This document shows positions 36,326 to 45,366 of a stretch of 64,000 bases of DNA, in pieces; the stretch's first letter is position 1; each line of letters begins with the position of its first letter. Origin of the DNA: Prauserella alba (GTDB lineage Bacteria; Actinomycetota; Actinomycetes; Mycobacteriales; Pseudonocardiaceae); assembly GCF_024171735.1 (NCBI RefSeq), contig NZ_JAMTCH010000006.1:62001-126000 (forward strand), in the 5' to 3' direction. The notes beneath the pieces were generated by a model, which was not told the origin of the DNA, made no database searches, and was given only the letters and a program-made list of their open reading frames with translations. Made by a program: the position numbers and the translations under genes.

Positions 36326-36381
36326 GGGGCCGCCCTTTCCTCCTCGGGGTTCACATCCCTGCCGCCACTCGGCCACACCGA

Positions 36382-36395
36382 AGAAAGCGGTTTCG
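36382..36395. promoter_or_regulatory. Imperfect LacI operator upstream of lacI
   Basis: AGAAAGCGGTTTCG, two changes from AGAAACCGGTTTCT, 57 bases upstream of the lacI ATG. Suggests weaker autoregulation. Confidence 0.55.
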
Positions 36396-36616
36396 CCGAC
36401 ATCGGTCGACACGATCGATCTTATCGCACGTCAGAGGGTCGACGTCGGCGCGACCCGTGTTTCCGATGGGCGAAACCGGGCCGGCGTCGACCGGGGCGCA
36501 CCAGCGACATCGGCCCCGTGCCAGCCCGGCTTCGGGGTGCCCCGCCTTCCGCGATACCCCGAAGCCGAGGGCCTGACACGCCGCCGACCCTCGTAACCTT
36601 CGTCCGAATTCTCCCA

Positions 36617-36660
36617 TTGACACTCGAACGAGGCTGCTGTTCCATCAGAAACCGGTTTCT
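36617..36660 (+). promoter_or_regulatory. Promoter and LacI operator of the GH28 operon
   Basis: Consensus -35 TTGACA (36617-36622), 17-base spacer, weak -10 TTCCAT (36640-36645), then perfect palindrome AGAAACCGGTTTCT (36647-36660). Same geometry as at 35190-35233. Confidence 0.75.
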
Positions 36661-36761
36661 CGCAGCAACGGCAGCGGACCGGAGTCGTACGAAACCACTC
36701 CCGCGCCGAAGGCGGCCCGGGAGCGAGCGTGCTCACCGTCGAGTACCAGCGAGGAGAACGC

Positions 36762-38213
36762 ATGTCGTCAACAGTCCTCACCCGAACCCTGACCGCCGCG
36801 CTCGGCGCGGCGCTCGCGATGTCCGTCTTCACGCCCCCCGCCGCGGGCGACCCACCCGGGCACGCCCCGGGCCAGTCCGAACCCCAGGGCTGGGAACTGG
36901 CCGACCGGATCCGCAAGGAGGTCCAACCACCCCGCATCCCGCAGCGCCCGTTCGACATCACCGACTACGGCGCCGACCCGAACGGCGACCGCGACAGCAC
37001 GGATGCGATCGCCGACGCCATCGACGCCGCGGCCGAGAAGGGCGGCGGCAAGGTCGTCGTTCCGGAGGGTGAGTTCCACACCGGTGCGATCCGGCTGCGC
37101 AGCAACATCGAACTGCACGTCAGCGACGGCGCGACCGTGCGGTTCAGCCAGGACCCCGCCGACTACCTGCCCGCGGTGAAGACCCGCTGGGAAGGGGTCG
37201 AACTGTACAACTACTCGTCCTTCATCTACGCCCATGACGTCGAGGACGTCGCCATCACCGGTGGCGGCACGCTCGACGGCCAGGCCGACGACGAGCACTG
37301 GTGGCCGTGGAAGGAGGAGCCGAACGGCGACGGTGGGGTCATCGAGACCGAGCACCGTGACCAGCTGTTCCGGTGGGCGGCCGAGGGCACACCCGTCGAG
37401 CAGCGCCGGTTCGACGACAGCAAGCTCCGGCCGAACTTCGTGCAGTTCTACGAGAGCGAGAACATCCTCCTCGAGGACGTCACGCTGACGAACTCTCCGA
37501 TGTGGATGATCCACCCCGTGTTGTCGGAGAACGTCACCGTCGACAATGTCACGCTCGACAGTCCGGTCGGACCCAACAGCGACGGCGTCAACCCGGAGTC
37601 CAGCAGGAACGTCGTCATCAAGAATTCGAGCTTCGACAACGGCGACGACTGCATCGCCATCAAGTCGGGACGCAACGAGGACGGCCGCAGGATCGGCGTT
37701 CCCAGCGAGAACATCGTCATCCACGACAACACGATGGCCGACGGCCACGGTGGCGTGACGATCGGCAGCGAGATGTCCGGCGACGTCTACAACGTCTTCG
37801 CCGAGGACAACGTCATGGACAGCGAAAACCTGGACCGCGCGCTGCGCATCAAGACCAACTCCGTACGCGGAGGCACCGTGGAACAGGTCTACTTCCGTGA
37901 CAACGACATTCCGCAGATCGGCGGCGAGGTCATCCGGATCAACTTCCAGTACGAGGAGGGCGACGCGGGTGAGCACACGCCGACGGTGCGGGACATCCGC
38001 ATCGAGAACGTCCACAGCACCGGCGGCGAGTTCGGCCTCTACCTGTTGGGTTACGAACAGTCCCCCATCAGTGACGTGACCATCCGCGACTCGACGTTCG
38101 CCGACGTCGACAGCCCGATGGAACTGGAACATGTCGACAATCTCCGGCTCGAGAACGTCGACATCAACGACGAGCACTACGACGAGGTCATCGACGCCGG
38201 CGCCGCGGACTGA
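36762..38213 (+). CDS. Secreted GH28 polygalacturonase
   Basis: 483-residue right-handed beta-helix glycosidase that cleaves galacturonan. A signal peptide (MSSTVLTRTLTAALGAALAM, cleavage near residue 28) exports it. All four GH28 motifs are intact: NSDG (D274), GDDC (D295, D296), GHG (H329) and RIK (R362, K364). The N-terminal FDITDYGADPNGDRDSTDAI is the family's first strand. Length and the insertion around residues 180-220 resemble exo-acting bacterial enzymes. GAGGAG at 36751-36756 precedes ATG 36762. It is first of a tandem pair controlled by a LacI operator. Confidence 0.93.
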   Translation: MSSTVLTRTLTAALGAALAMSVFTPPAAGDPPGHAPGQSEPQGWELADRIRKEVQPPRIPQRPFDITDYGADPNGDRDSTDAIADAIDAAAEKGGGKVVVPEGEFHTGAIRLRSNIELHVSDGATVRFSQDPADYLPAVKTRWEGVELYNYSSFIYAHDVEDVAITGGGTLDGQADDEHWWPWKEEPNGDGGVIETEHRDQLFRWAAEGTPVEQRRFDDSKLRPNFVQFYESENILLEDVTLTNSPMWMIHPVLSENVTVDNVTLDSPVGPNSDGVNPESSRNVVIKNSSFDNGDDCIAIKSGRNEDGRRIGVPSENIVIHDNTMADGHGGVTIGSEMSGDVYNVFAEDNVMDSENLDRALRIKTNSVRGGTVEQVYFRDNDIPQIGGEVIRINFQYEEGDAGEHTPTVRDIRIENVHSTGGEFGLYLLGYEQSPISDVTIRDSTFADVDSPMELEHVDNLRLENVDINDEHYDEVIDAGAAD

Positions 38214-38249
38214 CGCCGCGCTGCTTCCACTCGCTGCGAAGGAGAACGC

Positions 38250-39680
38250 ATGAAACAGCGGTCACGAGGCAGGAGGACACTCGTCGCGGCACTGGTCGGC
38301 CTGCTGTGCACCGGGCTGGCCGCCGGTTCCGGGGCCACCGCGGCGCCGGATCCGGGCGGTCAGGGTTCGGCGGGCAAGGGTTCGGTGGGCACGGATCCCC
38401 TGTGGCGGATGGCCGACCGCGTCGTGGACGCGGTCGAGGAGCCGTCGATTCCCGACCGGGAGTTCCGGGTGACGGACCACGGCGCGACCGGCGACGGGAC
38501 CACGGACGACCACGACGCGATCATGGCGACGGTGCGTGCCGCGCACGAGAGCGGCGGAGGTCGTGTCGTACTACCCGAGGGGACCTGGCTCAGCGAGGGC
38601 CCGATCCACCTCGAAAGCAAGATCGAACTGCACATCGCCGACGGTGCACGGCTGCTGTTCGGCGCCGACCCGGCCGACTACCTTCCCGTGGTGCACACTC
38701 GTTGGGAAGGCACCGAGATGTACGGCTACTCGCCGCTCATCTACGCGAAGAACGTGCACGACGTGGCGATCACCGGCTCGGGCGTCATCGACGGCAACGA
38801 GGCGAGCGAGTTCCTGTCCTGGTACGACAAGCAGGACGCGGACGTGCAGCAGCTGCGGCGCATGGGCTTCGACGGGCAGCCGCTCGACAAGCGCCGCTTC
38901 GGGGAGGGGCACTTCCTCCGGCCGAGCATGATCCAGTTCTTCGGCGCCGAACGGGTGTTGCTGAACGACTACACGGTCACCAACTCGCCGTTCTGGATCA
39001 ACCACCTCGTCTACACCGACCACGCGACGGTGCGAAATCTGACGGTCGAGAGCCACAACGCCAACAACGACGGCGTCGACGTGGATTCCAGCACGAACGT
39101 GCTCGTCGAGAAGAACACGTTCCGCACCGGCGACGACGCGGTTGCCGTGAAGTCGGGGCGGGACAAGGACGGCAGGGACATCGGCAGGCCCAGTGAACGC
39201 GTCGTCGTCCGGGACAACGACATGGGCGGCGAGGACGGGATCGCGCTGGGCAGTGAGATGTCCGGCGACATCCGGTACGTCTTCTTCGAGGACAACACGT
39301 TGCGCTCCGGCGCGTCGGCGATCCGGTTCAAGGGCAACCTCGACCGCGGCGGCACGGTGGAGCACATCCGCGTGCGCGATTTCGAGGTCGACTCGTTCGA
39401 GAACCTGATCTGGTTCCAGCTGAACTATCCCGGCGAGCTCGGCGGCGACTTTCCACCGGTGTACCGCGACCTCGTGTTCGAGGACTTCACGGTCGACAGC
39501 GCGACGACCACGCTGGAGATCCACGGGCCGGAGGACGTGCCGTTGCGGAACGTCACCCTGCGCGACATCGAGGTAGCCGAGTCCGAGACACCGATGGTGC
39601 TCGAGAACGTCGAGGATCTGACGTTCGACGACCTGGTGATCGCGGGCGAGCGCATCGACGGCGAGCTCGACTGGCGCTGA
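38250..39680 (+). CDS. Secreted GH28 family protein with altered catalytic motifs
   Basis: 476 residues, paralogue of the preceding gene, 36 bases downstream. Signal peptide MKQRSRGRRTLVAALVGLLC with Ala-rich cleavage region. The beta-helix and two acidic motifs are kept (NNDG with D274; GDDA with D295, D296). The Cys of GDDC is Ala, the GHG motif reads GED with Glu at the catalytic-His position (residue 328), and RIK reads RFK. The enzyme may act on a different pectic linkage, use an altered mechanism, or be a binding protein. It is co-transcribed with the intact polygalacturonase. Confidence 0.9.
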   Translation: MKQRSRGRRTLVAALVGLLCTGLAAGSGATAAPDPGGQGSAGKGSVGTDPLWRMADRVVDAVEEPSIPDREFRVTDHGATGDGTTDDHDAIMATVRAAHESGGGRVVLPEGTWLSEGPIHLESKIELHIADGARLLFGADPADYLPVVHTRWEGTEMYGYSPLIYAKNVHDVAITGSGVIDGNEASEFLSWYDKQDADVQQLRRMGFDGQPLDKRRFGEGHFLRPSMIQFFGAERVLLNDYTVTNSPFWINHLVYTDHATVRNLTVESHNANNDGVDVDSSTNVLVEKNTFRTGDDAVAVKSGRDKDGRDIGRPSERVVVRDNDMGGEDGIALGSEMSGDIRYVFFEDNTLRSGASAIRFKGNLDRGGTVEHIRVRDFEVDSFENLIWFQLNYPGELGGDFPPVYRDLVFEDFTVDSATTTLEIHGPEDVPLRNVTLRDIEVAESETPMVLENVEDLTFDDLVIAGERIDGELDWR

Positions 39681-39710
39681 CATCCCGGCCGAGGGCACAC
39701 CGCCGTCGTC

Positions 39711-40400
39711 CTACCCGGACTCCCGTTCGGAACCCGGGTACGGCGCGGCGGTGCGCCCGCCGGTGAGCAGGTGGAACGCGTGCTTCCGGTGGTCGGCGAA
39801 CAGCCGCGCCGCCCGGTCGGTGTCACCGGCACGCAACGCGGCCGCCAGCTCGCGGTGTTCGCCGGGCAGATGTGCTAGGTCGTCACTGACGCCGACGCGG
39901 GTCAGCAGGAAGAGGTGGACCTGTGACCGGATCGCCTGCCACGCCTCCCGCAGCCGCCGGTGGCCGGCCGCCGCATACACGGCGTCGTGGAACGCGATGT
40001 CGGCGCGCACCATCGCGTAGGCGTCGCCCGCCCGGCCCATGGTGTCCGCCGCGGCCTCGATCGCGGTGAGGCCCCGCTCGTCGGCCGTCTCGGCGACGAG
40101 GGATACGGCCAGTCCTTCCAGCGCACCACGCAGGCTGTCGAGTTCCGCGATGTCGGCGGCCGACAGCTCGACGACGAACGCGCCACGATGCCAGGCCGTG
40201 TGCACCAGCCCTTCCCGTTCCAACCGCAGCAACGCTTCGCGCACGGGCCCGCGGCTGACTTCCAGTGCGCGGGACAGCTCGACCTCCCGCAGCTGCGCGC
40301 CCGGTGCGTAGGTGCCGTCGAAGATCGCCTCACGCACCGTGTCGGCGACCTCGTCGGCGAGCCCCCGGCGCCGCGCCGGTGTGACGCTCCGCTCGGACAT
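39711..40400 (-). CDS. GntR family regulator, FCD (FadR-type) subfamily
   Basis: 229 residues. Winged helix: ADEVADTVREAIFDGTYAPG then LREVELSRALEVSRGPVREA and LLRLEREGLVHTAWHRGAFV. The helical FCD effector domain follows (FHDAVYAAAGHRRLREAW, with metal-ligand-type His in GEHRELAAALRAGD). FCD regulators often sense sugar acids or organic acids. Start ATG 40400 is preceded by AGAGGTGG, and a 28-base near-perfect palindrome lies just upstream, where it would bind its own and the divergent VOC promoter. Confidence 0.92.
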   Translation of the reverse strand: MSERSVTPARRRGLADEVADTVREAIFDGTYAPGAQLREVELSRALEVSRGPVREALLRLEREGLVHTAWHRGAFVVELSAADIAELDSLRGALEGLAVSLVAETADERGLTAIEAAADTMGRAGDAYAMVRADIAFHDAVYAAAGHRRLREAWQAIRSQVHLFLLTRVGVSDDLAHLPGEHRELAAALRAGDTDRAARLFADHRKHAFHLLTGGRTAAPYPGSERESG

Positions 40401-40411
40401 CCGCACCACCT

Positions 40412-40439
40412 CTTGTCTCAATGTTAACATTAAGACAAG
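40412..40439. promoter_or_regulatory. 28-bp palindromic operator (GntR)
   Basis: Symmetry centred on GTTAAC (40423-40428), 14-base arms with a single mismatched pair (40419/40432), outer ends CTTGTCT and AGACAAG. Very AT-rich for this genome. Located between divergent gntR and VOC genes. Confidence 0.75.
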
Positions 40440-40568
40440 CATGCGTGTCGGACACACACCACTCCGCTGAGCCCACTCGAACGTCTCGACGTGGCAGGCG
40501 GATCCACGACCGGCACACCGGCGACGTCAGAGCGTCACCGGCCCCGGACCGCGACCCAGGAGGTACCC

Positions 40569-41000
40569 GTGAGCGTCCTCGACTCCCCCATTCCGCGCTT
40601 CCACCTCGCCGTGCCGGTCGACGACCTCGACCGCGCCCGGCACTTCTACGGCGACGTCCTCGGACTCGACCAGGGACGCAGCTCCGACACCTGGATCGAC
40701 TGGAACCTCCACGGTCACCAGTTCGTCACCCACCTCGCGCCCGGCCGCTCGGAGGGCGTCCACAATCCCGTCGACGGTCACGACGTGCCCGTGCCGCATT
40801 TCGGCCTGCTGCTGACGATTCCCGAGTTCCACGAACTCGCCGACCGGCTGCGCGCGGCCGACACGACGTTCGTCATCGAGCCGTATCTGCGGTTCGAGGG
40901 CCTGCCCGGTGAGCAGTGGACGATGTTCCTGCGGGATCCGGCCGGCAACGCCCTCGAGTTCAAGGCGTTCGCCGACGACGACCAGGTCTTCGCGGCCTGA
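40569..41000 (+). CDS. VOC (glyoxalase/dioxygenase fold) family protein
   Basis: 143 residues, single pair of beta-alpha-beta-beta-beta units. Candidate metal ligands: His in PRFHLAVPVDDLDRARHFYG, His in FVTHLAPGRSEG or VPHFGLLL, and Glu in PAGNALEFKAF. The family includes glyoxalases, extradiol dioxygenases and resistance proteins; the reaction here is unknown. GTG 40569 is supported by AGGAGG at 40558-40563. It is divergent from the GntR regulator and shares its palindromic promoter region. Confidence 0.9.
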   Translation: MSVLDSPIPRFHLAVPVDDLDRARHFYGDVLGLDQGRSSDTWIDWNLHGHQFVTHLAPGRSEGVHNPVDGHDVPVPHFGLLLTIPEFHELADRLRAADTTFVIEPYLRFEGLPGEQWTMFLRDPAGNALEFKAFADDDQVFAA

Positions 41001-41027
41001 CCGCGAACCCTCCAGGCCGCTCGTCAC

Positions 41028-41045
41028 CCGCACCCGAGGGTGCGG
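41028..41045. terminator. Hairpin between convergent genes
   Basis: CCGCACCC-GA-GGGTGCGG, perfect 8-bp arms, after the VOC gene and before the convergent betaine-binding gene. Confidence 0.45.
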
Positions 41046-41151
41046 CTGCCGTCGGGGTGTGCGCCGCCCCACCCGGCGCAGCGACGCGTGCCGGCAGGCG
41101 ACCGCCCGCCGGCACCACGCCCCACCGTCATCGGTTCGTCACCGATCGACG

Positions 41152-42069
41152 TCACTGCCCCTGGAGCTGGCCGAACGCCTCGTCCATGAGCTGTTTGTTC
41201 TGCTGCGCCCACTGCCCGGCGGCCTGCAGTTCCTGACCCTGGCCTGCCTCCTGGATCGTGTTCTCCAGCTCTTCCAGCTGCTTGTCCGTCAGCGAGAAGT
41301 TCTTGATGACGCGGGTCAACTCCGGGAAGTCCTCGCCGAATCCCTCACGGCCGATCATGTGCAGCTTCTCCGCTTCACCCATCGACCCCTTGGGGTCCTT
41401 CAGATCCTTCAGGTCGTAACGGGAGTACGCCCAGTGCGGGTGCCACAACGTCACGACGATCGGCTCCTTGTTCTGGATCGCCCTGTCCAACGCGGACAGC
41501 ATCGCGGTGGTCGACGACTTCTGCAGGGTCATCGCCGAACCGAGCCCGTAGTCCGGGATCATCTTGGTCTCCACCAGCCGGGTCTCGCCCGCGCCCGGTT
41601 CGATACCCGTGATCTTGCCGTCGAACTGGCCCGCGTGCTGTTTGAGATCGGCGATCGAATTGACGTTCTTCACGTACGAGGGTACGGCGATGTCCAACGT
41701 GGCCTGGTCGTACCAGACGCCGAGATCCTCGACCTGGTCCTTGTACTGCTCCCAGTAGTCCGAGTGCGTGACGGGCAGCCACGCATCCTGGAACAGATCG
41801 ACCTCTCCCTGCGCGACGGCCTGCCAGGTCGGTGCGACGTCGAGCTGCCGGAGGCTGACGTTGTAACCGCGCTCGTCCAGTTCGGCCTTGAACAGGTTGG
41901 CCAGTGCGATGTTCTCGTCCCATGCGATGTAACCGATGGTGAGATCGTTGCCACCACCCTCACCGCCACCGCCGCCGCTCTCGTCGTCACCGCCTCCACA
42001 GGCACCGACGACCATGACCAGCAGCGCTGCCAGCACCGCGGGAAGCGTCCGTGATGTTCGCCTTCTCAT
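41152..42069 (-). CDS. Glycine betaine/proline ABC transporter substrate-binding lipoprotein
   Basis: 305 residues. Signal MRRRTSRTLPAVLAALLVMV ends in the lipobox VGAC, followed by a Gly/Asp-rich tether. OpuAC-type domain: IGYIAWDENIALANLFKAEL, FQDAWLPVTHSDYWEQY, GKITGIEPGAGETRLVE and VVTLWHPHWAYSRYDLKDL, with aromatic residues (Trp, Tyr) suited to the cation-pi betaine cage. Start ATG 42069 has AAGGAGG upstream. Last gene of an ATPase-permease-binding protein operon for osmoprotectant uptake. Confidence 0.94.
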   Translation of the reverse strand: MRRRTSRTLPAVLAALLVMVVGACGGGDDESGGGGGEGGGNDLTIGYIAWDENIALANLFKAELDERGYNVSLRQLDVAPTWQAVAQGEVDLFQDAWLPVTHSDYWEQYKDQVEDLGVWYDQATLDIAVPSYVKNVNSIADLKQHAGQFDGKITGIEPGAGETRLVETKMIPDYGLGSAMTLQKSSTTAMLSALDRAIQNKEPIVVTLWHPHWAYSRYDLKDLKDPKGSMGEAEKLHMIGREGFGEDFPELTRVIKNFSLTDKQLEELENTIQEAGQGQELQAAGQWAQQNKQLMDEAFGQLQGQ

Positions 42070-42113
42070 CCGTTCCGTCCTCCTTCCACCGGGTGGTCCT
42101 GACCGCCCGGTGC

Positions 42114-43004
42114 TCACGCCGCGCCCGCCAGCCTGCGTGCGCGACTGACCGCGGATTTCGCGGACAACGACGCGGTGATGCGGTCGAGATAAATGGCGAG
42201 GATCACGACACTCACGCCGTACTCGAAGCCCGCGCCGAGTTGGAGCCGGGTCGTGGCCTCGAAGACGTCGGCCCCGAGCCCCGGCGTGCCGACCATGCCG
42301 GCGATGACGACCATCGACAGCGACAGCATGATGATCTGGTTGACGCCCGCCATGATCGACGGCATGGCCAGGGGAATCTGGATTCCCGTGAGGATGCGGG
42401 CGGGCGACGAACCGAACGCCTCCCCCGCTTCGACCATCTCCCTGTCGACCTGCCGGATACCGAGTTCGGTGAGCCGCACTCCGGGCGCGAGCGCGAACAT
42501 CACGGTCGCGACGACCCCCGGGCCGACGCCGATCCCGAAGAAGATCACGGCGGGGATCAGATAGATGAACTGCGGCACGGTCTGCAGGAAGTCCATGACC
42601 GGCTTGATCATCCTGCTCGCCGTGTCACTGCGGGCGCCGAGTATGCCCAGCGGAACCGCGATGATCACCGCCACGATCCCGGCCAGCAGTACGAGCGACA
42701 GGGTCTGCATCGCGCTGTCGTACGAGTTCAGCCCGTCGAGCAGCGCGAAACCGATCAGCGCGGCCAGTCCGAACTTCCAGCCGCGCAACCACAACGCCAA
42801 CAGGGCGAACAGCAGGATCATGACCCAGGTCGGCGCCCAGGTCAGCAGGTCGGCCAACGACATGACCGCTGATTCGAGGCCGTCGGACACCGCGGTGAAG
42901 AAGTCCCCCAGGTTGTCCTGCAGCCACCCGACCAGTTCGGAGAACCATTCGCCGAGGGGAATCCTCGGCACCTCCCAATCCGTGACGGCGGGTACGACGC
43001 GCAT
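42114..43004 (-). CDS. Glycine betaine/proline ABC transporter permease
   Basis: 296-residue membrane protein of the ProW/OpuAB family. The BPD_transp_1 domain includes LLAGIVAVIIAVPLGILGAR, MDFLQTVPQFIYLIPAVIFF and the EAA-like loop VEAGEAFGSSPARILTGIQI. It forms the channel of the betaine importer. Its ATG (43004) shares a base with the stop of the ATPase gene (TGATG), so translation is coupled. Confidence 0.94.
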   Translation of the reverse strand: MRVVPAVTDWEVPRIPLGEWFSELVGWLQDNLGDFFTAVSDGLESAVMSLADLLTWAPTWVMILLFALLALWLRGWKFGLAALIGFALLDGLNSYDSAMQTLSLVLLAGIVAVIIAVPLGILGARSDTASRMIKPVMDFLQTVPQFIYLIPAVIFFGIGVGPGVVATVMFALAPGVRLTELGIRQVDREMVEAGEAFGSSPARILTGIQIPLAMPSIMAGVNQIIMLSLSMVVIAGMVGTPGLGADVFEATTRLQLGAGFEYGVSVVILAIYLDRITASLSAKSAVSRARRLAGAA

Positions 43005-44212
43005 CAGCGAACCTCCTCGGATCCGGTGCGGTCGGGGGCGTGCTCGACCTCGCCCAGCGCCGCGAGCAACGCCGACTGGTGCACGACTCCGATCAACGTG
43101 CCGCGCTCGTCCACGACCGCCAGCGGCATCGGCCCGGAGGCGGCGGTGAACAACTCACTGACGGCCGTGTCCGCGGGAACACTCGTCACGGGCCGTTGCG
43201 CGTCCCCGACGCTGGTATGTCCGCCCCCGGCGGCCTCGGTCGCGTCGCGTTCCAGCACCGCACCCGCGGGCGCGCCCGCGGCGTCGACGACCAGTACGGC
43301 GCCCACGTGCTGCTCCCGCATCACCCGCAGCGCCTCGTTCGGGGACGCCGACGACGGGACCGCGTGGAGCGGCTTGGCCATCACCGACCGCGCCGTCAGT
43401 ACCCGCGCCCGGTCGACGTCCCTGACGAACTCCGAGACGTAGTCGTCGGCCGGTGCGGTGAGAATGGCTTCGGCGGTTCCGATCTGCACGATCCGGCCCT
43501 GCCGCATGACGGCGATCCGGTCACCGAGTCGCATCGCCTCGTTCAGGTCGTGCGTGATGAACACGATCGTCTTCCCCAGTTGCTGCTGCAGCGTGAGCAA
43601 CTGGTCCTGCATTTCCCTGCGGATCAGCGGATCGAGCGCGCTGAACGCCTCGTCCATGAGCAGGACGTCCGTGTCCGCGGCGAGTGCGCGCGCCAGCCCG
43701 ACACGCTGCTGCATGCCGCCGGAGAGCTGTTCGGGAAGGCGGTTCTCCCAACCTTCGAGCCCGACGAGCGACAGCGCCTGCTGCGCCCGATCGAGCCGTT
43801 CCTGTTTACCCTGCCCCTGAACCTGCAGCCCGTACGCCGCATTCTGCAGCACGGTCCGGTGCGGAAACAGCGCGAAATGCTGAAACACCATGCTCATACG
43901 CCGCTTGCGCATGTCACGGATCTGCCGCGCCGACATCCCGGTTATCTCGACTTCGTCCAGATAAACCCGACCATGGGTAACGGGTAGGATTCCATTCAGC
44001 ATCCGGAGCAGTGTCGATTTACCCGATCCGGAAAGGCCCATCACCACGAAAATCTCACCGGAGCGCACGTCGAACGACGCGTCGACCACGGCCGCGGTCG
44101 TTCCCGGTACCGCCGCCTGGGCGGATCCGTTCTCGCTCAACAGGACACGAACGGCCTCGTCCGCACGGCGGCCGAACACCTTGTAGAGGTTTTCCACCTG
44201 GATAGAAGGCAC
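43004..44212 (-). CDS. Glycine betaine/proline ABC transporter ATP-binding protein with CBS domains
   Basis: 402 residues from GTG 44212, chosen for the AAAGGTGG upstream; a longer frame to 44239 exists. All ABC motifs are intact: Walker A GLSGSGKS, Q-loop VFQHFALFPHRTV, signature LSGGMQQR, Walker B VLLMDEAFSALD, His switch FITHDLNEAM. Two C-terminal CBS domains (about 285-395) sense ionic strength in OpuA, gating uptake under osmotic stress. First gene of the operon; the KVFGRRADEAV start is typical of ProV/OpuAA. Confidence 0.95.
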   Translation of the reverse strand: MPSIQVENLYKVFGRRADEAVRVLLSENGSAQAAVPGTTAAVVDASFDVRSGEIFVVMGLSGSGKSTLLRMLNGILPVTHGRVYLDEVEITGMSARQIRDMRKRRMSMVFQHFALFPHRTVLQNAAYGLQVQGQGKQERLDRAQQALSLVGLEGWENRLPEQLSGGMQQRVGLARALAADTDVLLMDEAFSALDPLIRREMQDQLLTLQQQLGKTIVFITHDLNEAMRLGDRIAVMRQGRIVQIGTAEAILTAPADDYVSEFVRDVDRARVLTARSVMAKPLHAVPSSASPNEALRVMREQHVGAVLVVDAAGAPAGAVLERDATEAAGGGHTSVGDAQRPVTSVPADTAVSELFTAASGPMPLAVVDERGTLIGVVHQSALLAALGEVEHAPDRTGSEEVR

Positions 44213-45366
44213 CTCGGTCCACCTTTCTGGCGGCAGCAAGGAAAACCGATCCCCAGTTTAGTAGGCGTTCCGGAAATTCATCGGGTGAACTACCGAGGGG
44301 TACCCACCGGAAGCTATCCGTCACCACTTCGGAAAAGTCGACCGGATACAGACATGAAGGAACCACGGCCATTCGACCCTCGGTTCGAGAATAAGTAACA
44401 CGACGGGGCGGGCCGCGGTGGCCCGGCGACAGCACCCCTCGACGCGGGGCGACAGCCACCGACCGCACAGGCGGGTTCGCGGCCCGCAGGCCGGTTTCCG
44501 GCCCCGCAGGAGGGGCTCTGGGCCCACAGGTGGACTCGCGGCCCCGCAGGCGACCTCCCGCCCGCACCGCCACACCGGCGTGCGGTCGCCACAGCGGCAT
44601 GCGATCGCCACGAGACAGGCCGCCGAGGCCGCGCCGATGGCCCGGCACGGCGTCTCCGGCGCGGCACGGCAGCCTCCGGCACAGCTCGGCCACCGTTCCC
44701 GGCCCACCGGCCGGGGCACGGACACGAGGGAACACGCGCACCGGCCACGCGGTTCCAGGAGCGGCGGTACCCCTTCGGCGGGCACCGCGAAGCGAGCTGG
44801 CCGAGAGTCAGCCAGTACATCCGGCACCCGTCGAACGCCGCGGACTCCTCGATCAGCACGGTGCCGTGCCGGTCGTCATGGCCGGCCACGATGACGTGGT
44901 GGCAGAGCGACCTGTCCGGCGTGGTCCGCACCACCGGCGTGCGACAGGCACGTTTCGGATCGTCATCCGACGGCTCCCGGATCGGCTCGTCCGAGTATTC
45001 GCCGAGACACCTTTTTCACCCGTTTCGGCCGCGCCGGAATGGGGACACCGACCACACGGCGCCAGCAACGGAAGAGCTCGAGAACCAACCCGGAAAAGAA
45101 TCCTTTCACAGGTTCGAACCGGTTGAATACGGGACATGGCGGACAATTCTCCTTGTGCGCCCACACTCCCCCTACCTGGGGGGATGCCGCCGGTCAGCGC
45201 AACGACGATGGTCCGAACAGTGCAGTAATCCCGACGCTGCCCACCGATCGCATCGCCGTAACTGCCTGTTCATCGACCAGCAGACGTTCGTCGGTTATTT
45301 CATTTTGCTCTTTCGTGTGAAAGTGATGTCCGCCCTGTGTGACGACTGTAGAAACGAGGCCCTGGG
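44213..45366. other. Long stretch with no clear gene
   Basis: About 1.15 kb. Left part (to about 44310) should hold the betaine operon promoter. 44400-44560 is G/C-rich with repeated CCGCAGG-type words. On the minus strand a frame opening near 44934 begins MVRTTPDRSLCHHVIVAGHD and continues protein-like to about residue 55, then turns Arg/Pro-rich and ends at 44314. It may be a small or decayed gene; no family is recognised. 45165-45190 has a CCCCC-N5-GGGGG hairpin. The last 120 bases are AT-rich and should carry the endonuclease promoter. Confidence 0.4.

Larger units (their letters stand above)
36326..36761. other. Regulatory region between lacI and the GH28 genes
   Basis: Gap of 436 bases with no gene. 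It holds the imperfect operator 36382-36395, a half-site GAAACCGG at 36472-36479, and the GH28 promoter/operator 36617-36660. Open frames here are GC-rich artefacts. Confidence 0.7.
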
